Source: Nocardioides caldifontis (GTDB taxonomy: Bacteria > Actinomycetota > Actinomycetes > Propionibacteriales > Nocardioidaceae). From it: DNA of 64,000 nucleotides. Where the stretch lies: contig NZ_ML701736.1 in the NCBI RefSeq assembly GCF_008087345.1, forward strand, positions 1-64,000. The letters are read 5' to 3'. The notes beneath the pieces were generated by a model, which made no database searches, was not told the origin of the DNA, and saw only the letters and a program-made list of their open reading frames with translations. The position numbers were made by a program, and so were the translations under genes. Numbering within the stretch: the first letter of the stretch is position 1; each line of letters opens with the position of its first letter. This document shows positions 41,225 to 50,406 of this stretch, in pieces.

Positions 41225-42112
41225 GTGAGAGCAGGGCATTCCGCCGACGAGGTGGCTCGGCGCGCGCGGGAGAACGCTGAGCGACACCTGCGGCGAGCGG
41301 AGATGTTCGAGCGCGGTGCCGCGGGCGAACGGGCGACTGCCGCTGCGCTCGGTGCGCTCGGCTCTGGCTGGGTCGCACTGCACGACCATCGCTGGCCAGG
41401 CCGACGCCTCGCGAACATCGACCACGTGCTGGTGGGCCCGGGCGGCGTATTCGTCATCGACTCGAAGAACTGGTCCGGCGACGTCCGGGTCGTCGACGGG
41501 ATTCTGCGACAGAACGGGCGCTCGCGCGAGAAGGCGGTCGCTGCGGCCGCGGACGCGGCTTTGGCGGTGTCAGAGCTCGTAGGTCCGCATGCCGAAGTCG
41601 TACGACCCGTGCTCTGCTTCACCGGCGACCGTGAGCTGGCGGGCTGGGCCCGGGACGTGATGGTGTGCTCGGTCGACAACCTCAGGACGATGCTCGAGAC
41701 ACGCCCACAGGTGCTCGCACCGGAGGTCGTGCGGGACCTCGCGGTCAGGGTGGACGCGTCGATGCAGAGCGCGTCGCCGATCTTGCCGGCCCGGCCGCAA
41801 ACCGGCCCACGGCGACCGGCTCCGTCTGAGCCGCCCGCGAAGACCACGCCGAACGGACGTGCCCGCCGTTCGAAGCGCCGTTCCCCGGGTCGGGTCCTCG
41901 CGGTGCTTGTCGGGTGCTTGGTGCTGGTCGCGAGCGTGCCGACCGTCCTGCCGGCACTTGGCGACGCCGTGGCCGACTTCGTCGTCGAGTCGACGAAGCG
42001 GGACGTCCACACGTGCGCCGGAAGGCAGCCGGCGGAAGCTCCCCGTCAGGACGGCGTCGGCCAGGACGGTAAGCGTGAGCGGGCGTCGGCACTCACCGAC
42101 AAGTGCGAGTGA
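41225..42112 (+). CDS. NERD-domain membrane-anchored nuclease-like protein
   Basis: GTG 41225 is chosen because GGAGG lies 5-7 bases upstream. Longer in-frame starts at 41117 and 41198 lack this. The 295-residue product has an N-terminal helical stretch, then a NERD nuclease-related domain with the expected Glu35 (GAAGERATA), Asp66-His67 (NIDHVLV) and Asp79-Ser-Lys81 (VIDSKNW). After a Pro/Arg-rich linker comes one hydrophobic segment (about residues 220-240) and a hydrophilic tail with two Cys. A TAGGAT hexamer at 41193-41198 could be its -10 element. It lies back to back with the phosphorothioate endonuclease. Confidence 0.72.
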   Translation: MRAGHSADEVARRARENAERHLRRAEMFERGAAGERATAAALGALGSGWVALHDHRWPGRRLANIDHVLVGPGGVFVIDSKNWSGDVRVVDGILRQNGRSREKAVAAAADAALAVSELVGPHAEVVRPVLCFTGDRELAGWARDVMVCSVDNLRTMLETRPQVLAPEVVRDLAVRVDASMQSASPILPARPQTGPRRPAPSEPPAKTTPNGRARRSKRRSPGRVLAVLVGCLVLVASVPTVLPALGDAVADFVVESTKRDVHTCAGRQPAEAPRQDGVGQDGKRERASALTDKCE

Positions 42113-42184
42113 CACCCCGGAACGAGCACCTGGCCGTGTCGGCCCCGCGCCAGGCAGACTTCGGGAGGCCGGGCGCAAGGGGGA

Positions 42185-42298
42185 TCATCTCGACGGTACG
42201 ACAGGCTCGCCGCAGGTCGGGCACTGCACATGATCGGTGGTCTCGTCCGGCCGCGTCGTTCCGGTCGTCCCGCAGTAGTCGCACACCCAATCAGTCAT
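42185..42298 (-). CDS. 37-residue zinc-ribbon protein
   Basis: This short frame starts MTDWVCDYCG and has a second knuckle QCPTCGEP, giving a CxxC-x19-CxxC pattern that should bind one zinc. It lies 6 bp after the stop of the coiled-coil/RelE-like gene on the same strand, so it could be its co-transcribed partner. It is too short for most gene callers. The function is unknown. Small zinc ribbons often act as protein or nucleic-acid binding adaptors. Confidence 0.6.
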   Translation of the reverse strand: MTDWVCDYCGTTGTTRPDETTDHVQCPTCGEPVVPSR

Positions 42299-42303
42299 CA
42301 GTC

Positions 42304-43695
42304 TCACATCGCCCTCAGGAAGCGGTTCTGATCCTTCTTGTCCTTCTTGTGGTGGAGCTCGACATCAACGCGTCCGTCCTTTGTCGGGTGGTAGTAGATC
42401 CGACCCATGTCTCCATGCGCGGCATGTCCCGTGTGCGTCCGGAGCTCCCACCAGCCGTCACGTCCGACGACCTTCGTCCGAAGCCGCTCGTCCGTCCGAT
42501 CCTCGATGCTGAGGAGGTGCTTCACCGCGGCCGCAGGGCGTGGCCACTCCAACAGCAGGTCGATGCCGTCCGCCGAGAGGTCGAGCCGCTCGAAGAGCCT
42601 CTCGAGGAAGAGCTCTGTCGACCCGCGCGGACCGCCTCCTCCATGGGCTGAGGCCACGGACCGTCTCTTCTCGCGGTGCTCGTCGCGTTCTTCCACGGCC
42701 GTTCGGTAGTTGGACTCGTAGAACTCGGCCGCATCCCGAGCGCTGTCGAGCTCCGCCCTGAGGGTGCGTACGTCGGTCTGGAGGTCGTCGACCTCGAGCG
42801 CAGCCGCCTTCCACTGGTCGATGGCGTGCCGTTCGGCGGCGCGGGCTGAACTCACAGCCTCGTCCGCGCTCGGGGTGGTGGCGCTGGGGTCGGTCACCTC
42901 TTCCAGCAGCGCTTCGAGCTCCGACACCTGGGTCTCGAGTGCTCGCCGGCCCGATCGGGCCTCGTGCAGGTCGCGAGTCAGCCCGTCGACCTGCTTCTGT
43001 GCCAGCCGCTTGGCGGCCGTGAACTGGTCGATCAGACGGTCGCGCTCGGTCTCCTGGTACGTCTTGAGCGCTTGTAGCTCGGAGCGCAGGACACGGAGAT
43101 CGTCCTGCATCTGGTCGAGCAGCTCGGCGGCTTCGCGGACGGAGTCGGCCTGCGTCGACGACAGGATTGCTGACGGTGCCGAGGTGGCCGGTCCCGTGGC
43201 GGCCAGCACGTGCCGAACGCGACGCAGGCACTCTTCGCGTGACCCGTCGAAGGCGAGCCGGATGAACCAGTCGTACTGTTCGCCGTTGTCCGAGACGCGC
43301 ACGCTCTCGTCCCATCGACGGACACCGATGCCGCTGGAGTCCATCAATGCGACGACACGCTCGGCTAGGGTCACGGACGCGTCGAACACCAGATAGTGAC
43401 CGAAGCGATTGCTCTCGACGTACCAACGCTTGAGCTGAACCCCCGGAGGTTGGGCTGGTGTCGATGATGGGCCGTAGGGCACCGGTTCGCCGGCGTCGAC
43501 AAATGACGAGCACGACGTCTTATCGTAGGAAGCGCCGGTCACCTCGATGCTGTTGTCGGCGCGGAGGGGGTAGACGTCTCCGGCGTACACGACGCCGCCG
43601 TGTCCGCTCGGTGTGAGGCGCACGGGCCTCGAGACCAATGTGTCGATCCGCTTTCCGTGGCTCAGGACTGCCACGTCCACCTTCGCCGAACCCAT
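42304..43695 (-). CDS. Coiled-coil protein with C-terminal RelE-like domain
   Basis: This 463-residue protein starts at ATG 43695 (AAGGAGCGGGGGAAGC precedes it). An N-terminal globular part (1-170) includes WYVESNRFGHYLVF. A long charged coiled coil (about 180-365) follows, with a Gly-rich break. The last ~90 residues read like a RelE/HigB toxin fold: EWPRPAAAVKHL, DGWWELRT, GRIYYHP and a final HHKKDKKDQNRFL like the toxin C-terminal helix. The RelE-like call is by motif only. No classical antitoxin gene is adjacent, though the 37-residue zinc ribbon follows it. Confidence 0.6.
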   Translation of the reverse strand: MGSAKVDVAVLSHGKRIDTLVSRPVRLTPSGHGGVVYAGDVYPLRADNSIEVTGASYDKTSCSSFVDAGEPVPYGPSSTPAQPPGVQLKRWYVESNRFGHYLVFDASVTLAERVVALMDSSGIGVRRWDESVRVSDNGEQYDWFIRLAFDGSREECLRRVRHVLAATGPATSAPSAILSSTQADSVREAAELLDQMQDDLRVLRSELQALKTYQETERDRLIDQFTAAKRLAQKQVDGLTRDLHEARSGRRALETQVSELEALLEEVTDPSATTPSADEAVSSARAAERHAIDQWKAAALEVDDLQTDVRTLRAELDSARDAAEFYESNYRTAVEERDEHREKRRSVASAHGGGGPRGSTELFLERLFERLDLSADGIDLLLEWPRPAAAVKHLLSIEDRTDERLRTKVVGRDGWWELRTHTGHAAHGDMGRIYYHPTKDGRVDVELHHKKDKKDQNRFLRAM

Positions 43696-43902
43696 GCTTC
43701 CCCCGCTCCTTGCTCCGCAGTACATCTTCGGCCAGGAGGGCTGGAAGCATGAGCCATTCAGCGCAGCTCGAGGGCACGTCAGCCTGGGATCGAATCCGGA
43801 GCGGCGCCGCCCTTCCGGAGGCCACCGACCCCAGACCTAGGTCCCGCGGCCCGGGACCGAGGCGCGTCACGCCGCTCCGGCGGCGCGCGGGATGCTCGGG
43901 TC

Positions 43903-46500
43903 GTGACGGTCCTCGTCCTGACCACCAAGCTCTTCGCGCCGGCCCGGCGTGAGAGCACGGTCCAGCGCCCGTCGGTCCTCCGGCTGCTCGACGCGACGCT
44001 GCGACCGGGCAACCGGCTCACCCTGGTCGCGGCACCCGCCGGCTTCGGGAAGTCGACGCTGCTGGCCGAGTGGACAGTTGCGGCGCGCGAGGCTGGCACG
44101 CACGTCGCCTGGCTCTCGCTCGACGAGGGCGACAACGACCTCACGAGGCTGCTCACCCACCTGGTCGCCGCACTCGACGCAAAGAGCGATTCGATCGAGC
44201 GGCTGCGGGACGGTATCCCCGCCGCGATGACGGTCCTCGTCAACGACCTGGCAGACCGCCCGCAGACCGTCCTGGTCCTCGACGACTACCACGTCCTCAC
44301 CGCACCCGTCGTCCACGAGGCGATGACCTTCCTCGTCGACCACGCGCCGGAGAGCCTGCACCTCGTCGTCGCCACCCGCGCGGACCCGCCGCTGCCGCTG
44401 GCCCGCCTCCGCAGCCGCGGCCAGCTCACCGAGCTCCGTGCCAAGGAACTCCGGTTCACCACCGAGGAAGCCGGCCAGCTCCTCCAAGACCTCGAGCTCG
44501 CCGACAGCGACGTACGAGCCCTCACCGACCGCACCGAGGGGTGGGCCGCCGGACTGCAGCTCGCTGCGCTGGCACTCCGCGGGGCCGAGCCAGACAACGC
44601 CTCCGCCTTCGTCGAGGACTTCACCGGCAGCAACCGGTTCGTCCTCGACTACCTGGCCGACGAGGTGCTCGCACGTCAGCCCGAAGCCACCCGCGACTTC
44701 CTCTTGAGGACGGCGGTCCTCGACCGGCTCACCGGCCCGCTCTGCGACGCCGTGACGAAGGTGCCGGACGCGAAAGGAACGCTCGATCAGCTCGACCGGG
44801 ACAACCTCTTCCTGATCCCGCTCGACGACCGACGCGGCTGGTACCGCTACCACCACCTCTTCGCCGACGTCCTCCGCGCCCGCCTCCTCGCCGACCACCC
44901 CGACGAGGTGCCGACGCTGCACCGACGGGCCAGCGACTGGTACGCCGATGCAGGGCTCGTCGAGGAGGCCGTCCGGCACGCGCTGCTGGCCGAGGACGTC
45001 GACCGGGCGGCGTACCTCATCGAGCAGGCGGTCCCGGAGATGCGCCGCGCCCGGCGGGACGCCCTGCTGATGAGCTGGGCCCGCGCGCTGCCGGACGACG
45101 TCGTGCGCCGGAGCCCGGTGCTCAGCATCGTCTCGGGTTGGGCGCACCTGATGGTCGGAGACCTCGGCGGGCTCGAAGCGAGGCTCGACGACGCGGAGGC
45201 GGCGCTGGCCGCCGGCGACAAAGACCCCGCACTGAAGGCCCGCTGGGCCGACACCGAGGACCTGCGCACCGCACCGGCGCACATCGCCGTCTACCGCGCC
45301 TCCCTCGCCCAGGCCCGCGGCGACGTGCCGGGCACGGTCCAGCACGCCCGCCGCGCCGTCCAGCTCGCCGCGCCGGACGACCACTTCGTGCGCGGCGCCG
45401 GCGGCGGCTTCCTCGGCCTCGCCGCCTGGGCAGCCGGGGACGTCGAGGAAGCACTGACGACGTTCACCGACGCCGTGCACCACCTCGAGGCCGCCGGCAA
45501 CCACATCGACGCGCTCGACGCCACGATCGTGCTCGCCGACCTCCAGGTCGCCGCGGGCCGCCCCGGCCGTGCCCGGCAGCTCTACGAGACCGCGCTTCGG
45601 ACAGCAGCCCGCATGGGGGAGCCGCCGCCCCGCGCCGCCGCCGACCTGCACGTCGGGCTCGCAGAGCTGGCCACCGAGCTCGACGACCTCCCGACCGCCG
45701 AGGCCCACCTCGAACAGGCGCGCCAGCTGGGGGAACACGGCTCGATCACCGAGAACCGGCACCGATGGTTCGTCGCCAGCGCCTGGCTCCGCGCCGCGCA
45801 GAGCGACTATGCAAAGGCGGTCGCATTACTTGAGGAGGCGGAGGCGGTCTACCGCCACGGCTTCTACCCGGACGTCCGGCCGATCGCGGCGATGAAGGCC
45901 CGCGTGCAGATTCGCGCGGGGGAGCTCGACGCAGCAGGCGCCTGGGCGGAGGGGCGGAGCAGCGAGCCGGAGTTCCTCCGAGAGTACGACCACCTCACCC
46001 TTGCCCGGCTCCTCCTCGCGCGAAAGGAGGACGCCCTGCCGCTCGTGACCCGGCTGGAGGAGGCCGCCGCACGTAGGGCGGGAAGTCTTCGCGAGGTGCG
46101 GGTGCTCAAAGCCCTCGCGCACCAGGCGAACGGCGACCGGGCAGAGGCACGAGCCGCGCTACTGGCCAGCTTCGACACCCCCGAGCCCGACAGCGCCGTA
46201 CGGCTCTACCTCGACGAGGGCCGGCCGATGGTCGAGCTCCTGCACGATCTCGACCACCCGCACGCCCGGCGACTGCTCGCCAAGGCGCACGCCCAGCGCC
46301 CGCTCGCCGAGCCCCTCAGCCCCCGCGAGCTGGAGGTCCTGCGGCTCCTCGAGAGCGAACTCACCGGCCCCGAGATCGCCCGCACCCTCTACGTCTCGCT
46401 CAACACGCTGCGCACCCACACCAAGCGGATCTTCACCAAGCTCCAGGTCACCACCCGCGCGGCCGCCGTACGACAAGCGCACGAGCGCGGCCTGCTCTGA
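43903..46500 (+). CDS. MalT-like LuxR-family transcriptional regulator
   Basis: This 865-residue STAND-type regulator starts at GTG 43903. The N-terminal ATPase has Walker A APAGFGKSTLL (44-54) and the VLVLDDYH Walker B. A middle TPR-like helical region (about 370-790) follows, then a C-terminal LuxR helix-turn-helix (LSPRELEVLRLLESELTGPEIARTLYVSLNTLRTH, which spans two helices). Such proteins activate nearby operons upon binding a small inducer. The immediate downstream target is probably the membrane-protein operon at 46589-48125, 88 bp away on the same strand. Confidence 0.9.
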   Translation: MTVLVLTTKLFAPARRESTVQRPSVLRLLDATLRPGNRLTLVAAPAGFGKSTLLAEWTVAAREAGTHVAWLSLDEGDNDLTRLLTHLVAALDAKSDSIERLRDGIPAAMTVLVNDLADRPQTVLVLDDYHVLTAPVVHEAMTFLVDHAPESLHLVVATRADPPLPLARLRSRGQLTELRAKELRFTTEEAGQLLQDLELADSDVRALTDRTEGWAAGLQLAALALRGAEPDNASAFVEDFTGSNRFVLDYLADEVLARQPEATRDFLLRTAVLDRLTGPLCDAVTKVPDAKGTLDQLDRDNLFLIPLDDRRGWYRYHHLFADVLRARLLADHPDEVPTLHRRASDWYADAGLVEEAVRHALLAEDVDRAAYLIEQAVPEMRRARRDALLMSWARALPDDVVRRSPVLSIVSGWAHLMVGDLGGLEARLDDAEAALAAGDKDPALKARWADTEDLRTAPAHIAVYRASLAQARGDVPGTVQHARRAVQLAAPDDHFVRGAGGGFLGLAAWAAGDVEEALTTFTDAVHHLEAAGNHIDALDATIVLADLQVAAGRPGRARQLYETALRTAARMGEPPPRAAADLHVGLAELATELDDLPTAEAHLEQARQLGEHGSITENRHRWFVASAWLRAAQSDYAKAVALLEEAEAVYRHGFYPDVRPIAAMKARVQIRAGELDAAGAWAEGRSSEPEFLREYDHLTLARLLLARKEDALPLVTRLEEAAARRAGSLREVRVLKALAHQANGDRAEARAALLASFDTPEPDSAVRLYLDEGRPMVELLHDLDHPHARRLLAKAHAQRPLAEPLSPRELEVLRLLESELTGPEIARTLYVSLNTLRTHTKRIFTKLQVTTRAAAVRQAHERGLL

Positions 46501-46588
46501 AGTCACCCGCCCTGTCACATCATGTGGGGACGCGAGGCCACCTCGTCGCTCCATACGTTCCAAGCACCCCCAGGAACAGGAGACCGAG

Positions 46589-47260
46589 ATGAACCTCGAC
46601 ACCACCACCCTCACCCGGGCCGCCGGCCTCGCCGCCGTCGCGGCAGGGCTGCTCTTCATCTGCGTCCAGGTCGGCCACCCGCACGTCGACCTCACGTCGA
46701 TCACGACCACCGAGATGACGGTCCGCACCACCGTGAAGCTCGTGATGGCGGCGCTGGTGCTGGTCGGCATCACGGGGATGTACCTGCACCAGGTCCGCCG
46801 CAACGGCTTGCTCGGGCTGGTCGGGTACCTCGTCTTCGGCGCCGGCTACCTGATGATCATGTGCACCACGTTCGTCGCCGGGTACGTCGTCCCGTCCCTG
46901 GTCGACACCGACCCCGCGTACGCCGAGGACGTGATCGAGGTGGCGACGGGCGGGTCGGCCACGGGTGACCTCGGGGCGTTGGGCGTCGTCTTCCAGCTCC
47001 AGGGCGCGGCGTACCTCGGCGGCGGGCTGCTCTTCGGCATCGCGCTGTACCGGGCCGGCGTGCTGACCCGCTGGGCCGCCGCACTCCTCGCCGTCGCCGG
47101 GCTCGTCAGCGCTGCGCTGTCGGTGATGCCGGACGCGTTCTACCGGTTCCTCGCCTTCCCGAACGGCATCGCGATGGTCGCCCTCGGCTGGTCGCTCTGG
47201 CGAGTCGCGACCGTCTCGCAAGCGCCCGCGCCCATGCCGGTCGAGGTCGGTGCCCGGTGA
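46589..47260 (+). CDS. Multi-pass membrane protein downstream of MalT-like regulator
   Basis: This 223-residue protein has about six hydrophobic segments and no catalytic motif. The ATG follows ACAGGAGACC. Its stop overlaps the next start (GTGA), so it heads a three-gene operon with a DUF2306 protein and a 69-residue protein. Its layout (four to six helices in ~200 residues, beside a LuxR-type regulator) resembles that of the membrane proteins at 56370 and 58962. Function unknown. Confidence 0.65.
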   Translation: MNLDTTTLTRAAGLAAVAAGLLFICVQVGHPHVDLTSITTTEMTVRTTVKLVMAALVLVGITGMYLHQVRRNGLLGLVGYLVFGAGYLMIMCTTFVAGYVVPSLVDTDPAYAEDVIEVATGGSATGDLGALGVVFQLQGAAYLGGGLLFGIALYRAGVLTRWAAALLAVAGLVSAALSVMPDAFYRFLAFPNGIAMVALGWSLWRVATVSQAPAPMPVEVGAR

Positions 47261-47919
47261 CGACCCAGCTGCGACCCCGGCCGGCGGAGCGCCGTCGGTC
47301 GGGCTCGCTCGTCCCCGTGCCGCTGATCCTGCTCAGCCTGATCCCGTTGGTCGCCGGCGCGCTACGGCTCGTCGAGATCGCGGGCGGCCCGCAGGTCATG
47401 CCGGCCAACCCGCGGGTCGAGGCGGTCCCCGCGCCGGTGGTCGCGCACGTGCTCGGGGCGGCGGGCTACGCGCTGGTGGGCGCCTTCCAGTTCCCCGCGC
47501 GGTTCCGCCGTCACCACAGGACCTGGCACCGGCGAGCGGGTCGTGTCCTGGTCGTGGCCGGGCTCGTCGTCGCGCTCTCCGGGCTCTGGATGACGCTGTT
47601 CTACCCGGACGCCCCCGGTGGTCTGCTGCTCTGGTCGGTCCGGCTCGTGGCTTCGTCGGCGATGGCGGCGGCGCTGGTCCTCGGCTCCGCCGCGATCCGG
47701 CGGCGGGACATCAGCGCGCACCGGGCATGGATGATCCGTGCGTACGCCCTCGGGCTCGGCGCCGGCACCCAGGCGATCACCGAAGGGATCGGCGAGGCGG
47801 TCGCCGGGAGCGGTGACCTGACCAAGGCCGTGTCGATGGGCTCTGCGTGGATCCTCAACGCCCTCGTCGCCGAGTGGATCGTCCGCCGTCCGGCCAGGCT
47901 TCGGGCGAGGGCGGCATGA
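47257..47919 (+). CDS. DUF2306-like membrane protein
   Basis: This 220-residue protein starts at GTG 47257, overlapping the upstream stop. After a basic N-terminus it has about five hydrophobic segments. A histidine-rich loop, FRRHHRTWHRRAGR (about residues 84-97), and an SAHRAWMIRAYALG segment are characteristic of DUF2306 proteins and suggest heme or metal ligands. The biochemical role of the family is not established. Confidence 0.7.
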   Translation: MTTQLRPRPAERRRSGSLVPVPLILLSLIPLVAGALRLVEIAGGPQVMPANPRVEAVPAPVVAHVLGAAGYALVGAFQFPARFRRHHRTWHRRAGRVLVVAGLVVALSGLWMTLFYPDAPGGLLLWSVRLVASSAMAAALVLGSAAIRRRDISAHRAWMIRAYALGLGAGTQAITEGIGEAVAGSGDLTKAVSMGSAWILNALVAEWIVRRPARLRARAA

Positions 47920-48125
47920 GCAGGTACCTGCTCCGGCTCGCCGGCCACCTCGACCAAAGGTGGTCACCCTGGTTCGACGGTTTCGAGGTCGTGCACGAGC
48001 CCGACGGCACGACGACGTTGTACGGCGAGGTGGCCGACCAGGCTGCCCTGCATGGACTGCTCGGCAAGGTGCGGGACCTCGGTGTTCCCTTGCTCGCCGT
48101 CGAGGTCATGCCGGAACGGTCCTGA
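47916..48125 (+). CDS. Small hypothetical protein, last gene of the membrane operon
   Basis: The 69-residue product starts at an ATG overlapping the previous stop (ATGA). It reads as a small alpha/beta domain: RYLLRLAGHLD, WFDGFEVVHEPDGTTTLYGEV and a terminal helix plus strand. Bacterial proteins of this kind are often annotated as small ligand- or ion-binding domains, but the match is too general to name one. Confidence 0.6.
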   Translation: MSRYLLRLAGHLDQRWSPWFDGFEVVHEPDGTTTLYGEVADQAALHGLLGKVRDLGVPLLAVEVMPERS

Positions 48126-48166
48126 GCGCGACCAGAAATGTCGGAGGCGGCTGGGATCGTCTTCTC

Positions 48167-49477
48167 ATGGCGGCAGAAGTCAGTGAGGACGTCGCGGGGT
48201 CCCCGACGCCGATGGCGCTGCGCGACCGACCGTGGCACGTGTTCAGCGGACGGCTGCACGCTCGCCTGGACGAGCTGGCGGACACCGAGCCGTGGAGCAT
48301 GACGCCTTCCGAGACGGCTGAGACGATCGTGGAGCTACGGCGGGCGCAGGCCAAGCTCGCAGCGGCGGAGGCGCGGCTGCTCGCGCACGCGGAGCGGCTG
48401 GACCTTGCGCAGCACCACCACGCCACCTCGACCGAGGCCTGGTTCCGGGGCGAGCTGCGTGTGACGGCGCGGGAGGCGAAGCGGACGGTGGCGTTCGCGA
48501 AGGCGCTCGAGACGGGGGCCTATCCGGCGACGATGCAGGCGCTGGGCGCCGGTGAGCTGCATGTCGACCAGGCACAGGTGGTCGTGGCCGCCGTCGACGC
48601 GTTGCGTGACGACGTGGATGCCGACGTCCGGCTGCTCGGAGAAGCGCACATGGTCGAGCTGGGGCGGCGCCACGACGCGAAGGAGCTGCGGGCGCTGGGC
48701 CGGCACCTGCTGGAGGTGGTGGATCCCGAGGCGGCCGAGCAGGAGCTCGCCGCGCGGCTCGAGGCAGAGGAGGCGGACGCGGCCCGCGCCACGTCCTTCA
48801 CCCTGGTCGACGACGGGCACGGCAAGGCGCACGGCCGGTTCACCGTCTCCAGCCTCCACGGACGGATGCTGCGTTCGCTGCTCGAGGGGTTCGCCAACCC
48901 GGCCATCTCCGACGCCATCCCGCGGACGGAAGGGCCGGTGGACGGTGGTCGGCGCCGGCTGACGCGCGAGGTCCTCGGTGACGCACTGGTCCGGCTGATC
49001 GAGACCTACCCGGCCGACAAGGTTCCGACGTCCGGCGGGCTGAACGCCACCGTGGTCGTGACGATGCAGGTCGACGCGTTGAGGGAAGGGCTGACGCACG
49101 CCACGGTGGCCGGCACGGACGTGACCCTGTCCGCGTCCGCGGCCCGTCGGATGGCCTGCGCCGCAGGGGTGATCCCTGCCGTCCTGGACGGGAAGGGCAG
49201 AGTGCTCGACCTCGGCCGCCGCAGCCGGCTGGCCAGCCGGGCGCAGCGGCTCGCGAAGCTACTCGAGCAGGACGGGCTGTGCGCGATCGAGGGGTGTGAC
49301 CGTCCGGCCTCGTGGGCCGACGCGCACCACTGGAAGAAACGATGGGTCGACGGCGGCAGGACCGACCTCGACGACCTGATCATGATCTGTCCGCGCCACC
49401 ACACGCTCGCGCACCTGCCAGGTCGGACGGTGTCGCAGGTCGAAGGCGGGCGGTACCGGATCCGAAGGCAGACGTGA
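48167..49477 (+). CDS. DUF222/13E12-family HNH endonuclease-like protein
   Basis: This 436-residue protein has an N-terminal DUF222 helical region (about residues 20-330, with AEARLLAHAERLDL). A C-terminal HNH motif follows: CAIEGCDRPASWADAHHWKKRW and LIMICPRHHTLAHL. These are abundant multi-copy genes in Nocardioides, Mycobacterium and relatives, sometimes linked to mobile introns or repeats, and of unproven function. ATG 48167 is chosen because frames extending upstream run antisense-like over the previous gene. Confidence 0.85.
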   Translation: MAAEVSEDVAGSPTPMALRDRPWHVFSGRLHARLDELADTEPWSMTPSETAETIVELRRAQAKLAAAEARLLAHAERLDLAQHHHATSTEAWFRGELRVTAREAKRTVAFAKALETGAYPATMQALGAGELHVDQAQVVVAAVDALRDDVDADVRLLGEAHMVELGRRHDAKELRALGRHLLEVVDPEAAEQELAARLEAEEADAARATSFTLVDDGHGKAHGRFTVSSLHGRMLRSLLEGFANPAISDAIPRTEGPVDGGRRRLTREVLGDALVRLIETYPADKVPTSGGLNATVVVTMQVDALREGLTHATVAGTDVTLSASAARRMACAAGVIPAVLDGKGRVLDLGRRSRLASRAQRLAKLLEQDGLCAIEGCDRPASWADAHHWKKRWVDGGRTDLDDLIMICPRHHTLAHLPGRTVSQVEGGRYRIRRQT

Positions 49478-49561
49478 GGGGCATGCCCACCACGACGGTT
49501 CTCCACAGGGCTGCATCACGGCCCCAGGGGTAAGAGTCCGGTCGGTGCTCGGAAGCTGCCG

Positions 49562-49705
49562 ATGGTGCGGACAATCCTCGACGGCCTGGTGGATCACACG
49601 GTCGTGGACGATCCATGGCCCGTGGTCGGCGCGACGCTCCTCGACCCAGACGTCTTCGTGGGGCTCGCCGAGTGGCTGGTTCCGTCCGACGGTCCGAAGC
49701 TGTAG
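49562..49705 (+). CDS. Possible 47-residue hypothetical protein
   Basis: This short frame starts MVRTILDGLV and ends in PSDGPKL. It is acidic, with WPVVGATLLDPDVFVGLAEWLV as its hydrophobic part. No ribosome-binding site is strong and no family is recognised. It is listed because it fills an otherwise empty stretch and reads like protein rather than antisense. Confidence 0.3.
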   Translation: MVRTILDGLVDHTVVDDPWPVVGATLLDPDVFVGLAEWLVPSDGPKL

Positions 49706-49852
49706 CGGCTCGCTGACTCATTGGCGGAACCTGCGTCCACGCTTCGACTGGTCCTGGCCGGTGCGGCGAGGCCGGCGGCGACGCAGAGCTGAGCCGGTCG
49801 TGGGCGCAGGGCACGAACTGGCTTTCTGCAGGAACGTCGTTATGGTCGAGGC

Positions 49853-50029
49853 ATGGAGGCGAACGAGGTGACACCGGTGGCCTTTGCGGCCGACCGCACG
49901 CTCGTTCCTTCACACGTGCCGTCCGGTGCGGTGCTGCTCGCGCTGCAGCTCAACGAAGAGGCGCGCGGCGCGAGCGGACTCGATGTGCTGCGTCGCAGCG
50001 TCGATCGCGCGCCGCCCGCTCAGTCCTGA
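49853..50029 (+). CDS. Possible 58-residue hypothetical protein
   Basis: This short frame starts MEANEVTPVAF and contains LLALQLNEEARGASGLDVLR, a plausible amphipathic helix. There is no strong ribosome-binding site. No domain is recognised, and it is not coupled to its neighbours. Confidence 0.35.
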   Translation: MEANEVTPVAFAADRTLVPSHVPSGAVLLALQLNEEARGASGLDVLRRSVDRAPPAQS

Positions 50030-50151
50030 TCCCGCACCCTCCCAGGTGATGTCCTCGCGGCGTCGCCTCCCTCTCGCGCACCCCGGCACGACGCGACTCG
50101 CCCTGCAAGGCCGCGATCGCCGGGCGATGCGGCACACCCGAAGGACTGAGC

Positions 50152-50376
50152 ATGACCCCCACGCACACCCGTCCCGCACCTTCTCCCGAGCCGGCGTCGC
50201 ACCGGTTCCCCGTTGCCGGCCCTGAACCCCGCTCCGTCGAGCCGGAGCGGCGCGCGTTCCCCGCCGCTGGGCCCGCGACGGCCCCGGTCGAGTTCCCGAC
50301 TCCGTCCGGTGGTTCCTTCCGGGCGCCGGAACGGATGGCCCGCGTGAGCGCCGAGTCGGCGCAGCACGGCTCCTGA
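50152..50376 (+). CDS. Possible Pro/Glu-rich small protein
   Basis: This 74-residue frame has AAGGA 7 bases before its ATG. The product is rich in Pro, Glu and Arg, with no hydrophobic segment, like low-complexity spacer sequence in GC-rich DNA. It lies 30 bp before the two-helix membrane-protein gene and could be co-transcribed with it. Coding status is uncertain. Confidence 0.35.
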   Translation: MTPTHTRPAPSPEPASHRFPVAGPEPRSVEPERRAFPAAGPATAPVEFPTPSGGSFRAPERMARVSAESAQHGS

Positions 50377-50406
50377 GCCGACCGGAACCATCGGGAGGAG
50401 GTCACC

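Noticed and set aside
43867-45762. Minus-strand ORF antisense to the MalT-like regulator
   Set aside because: Val/Gly/Arg-rich shadow. The opposite strand has Walker and LuxR motifs.
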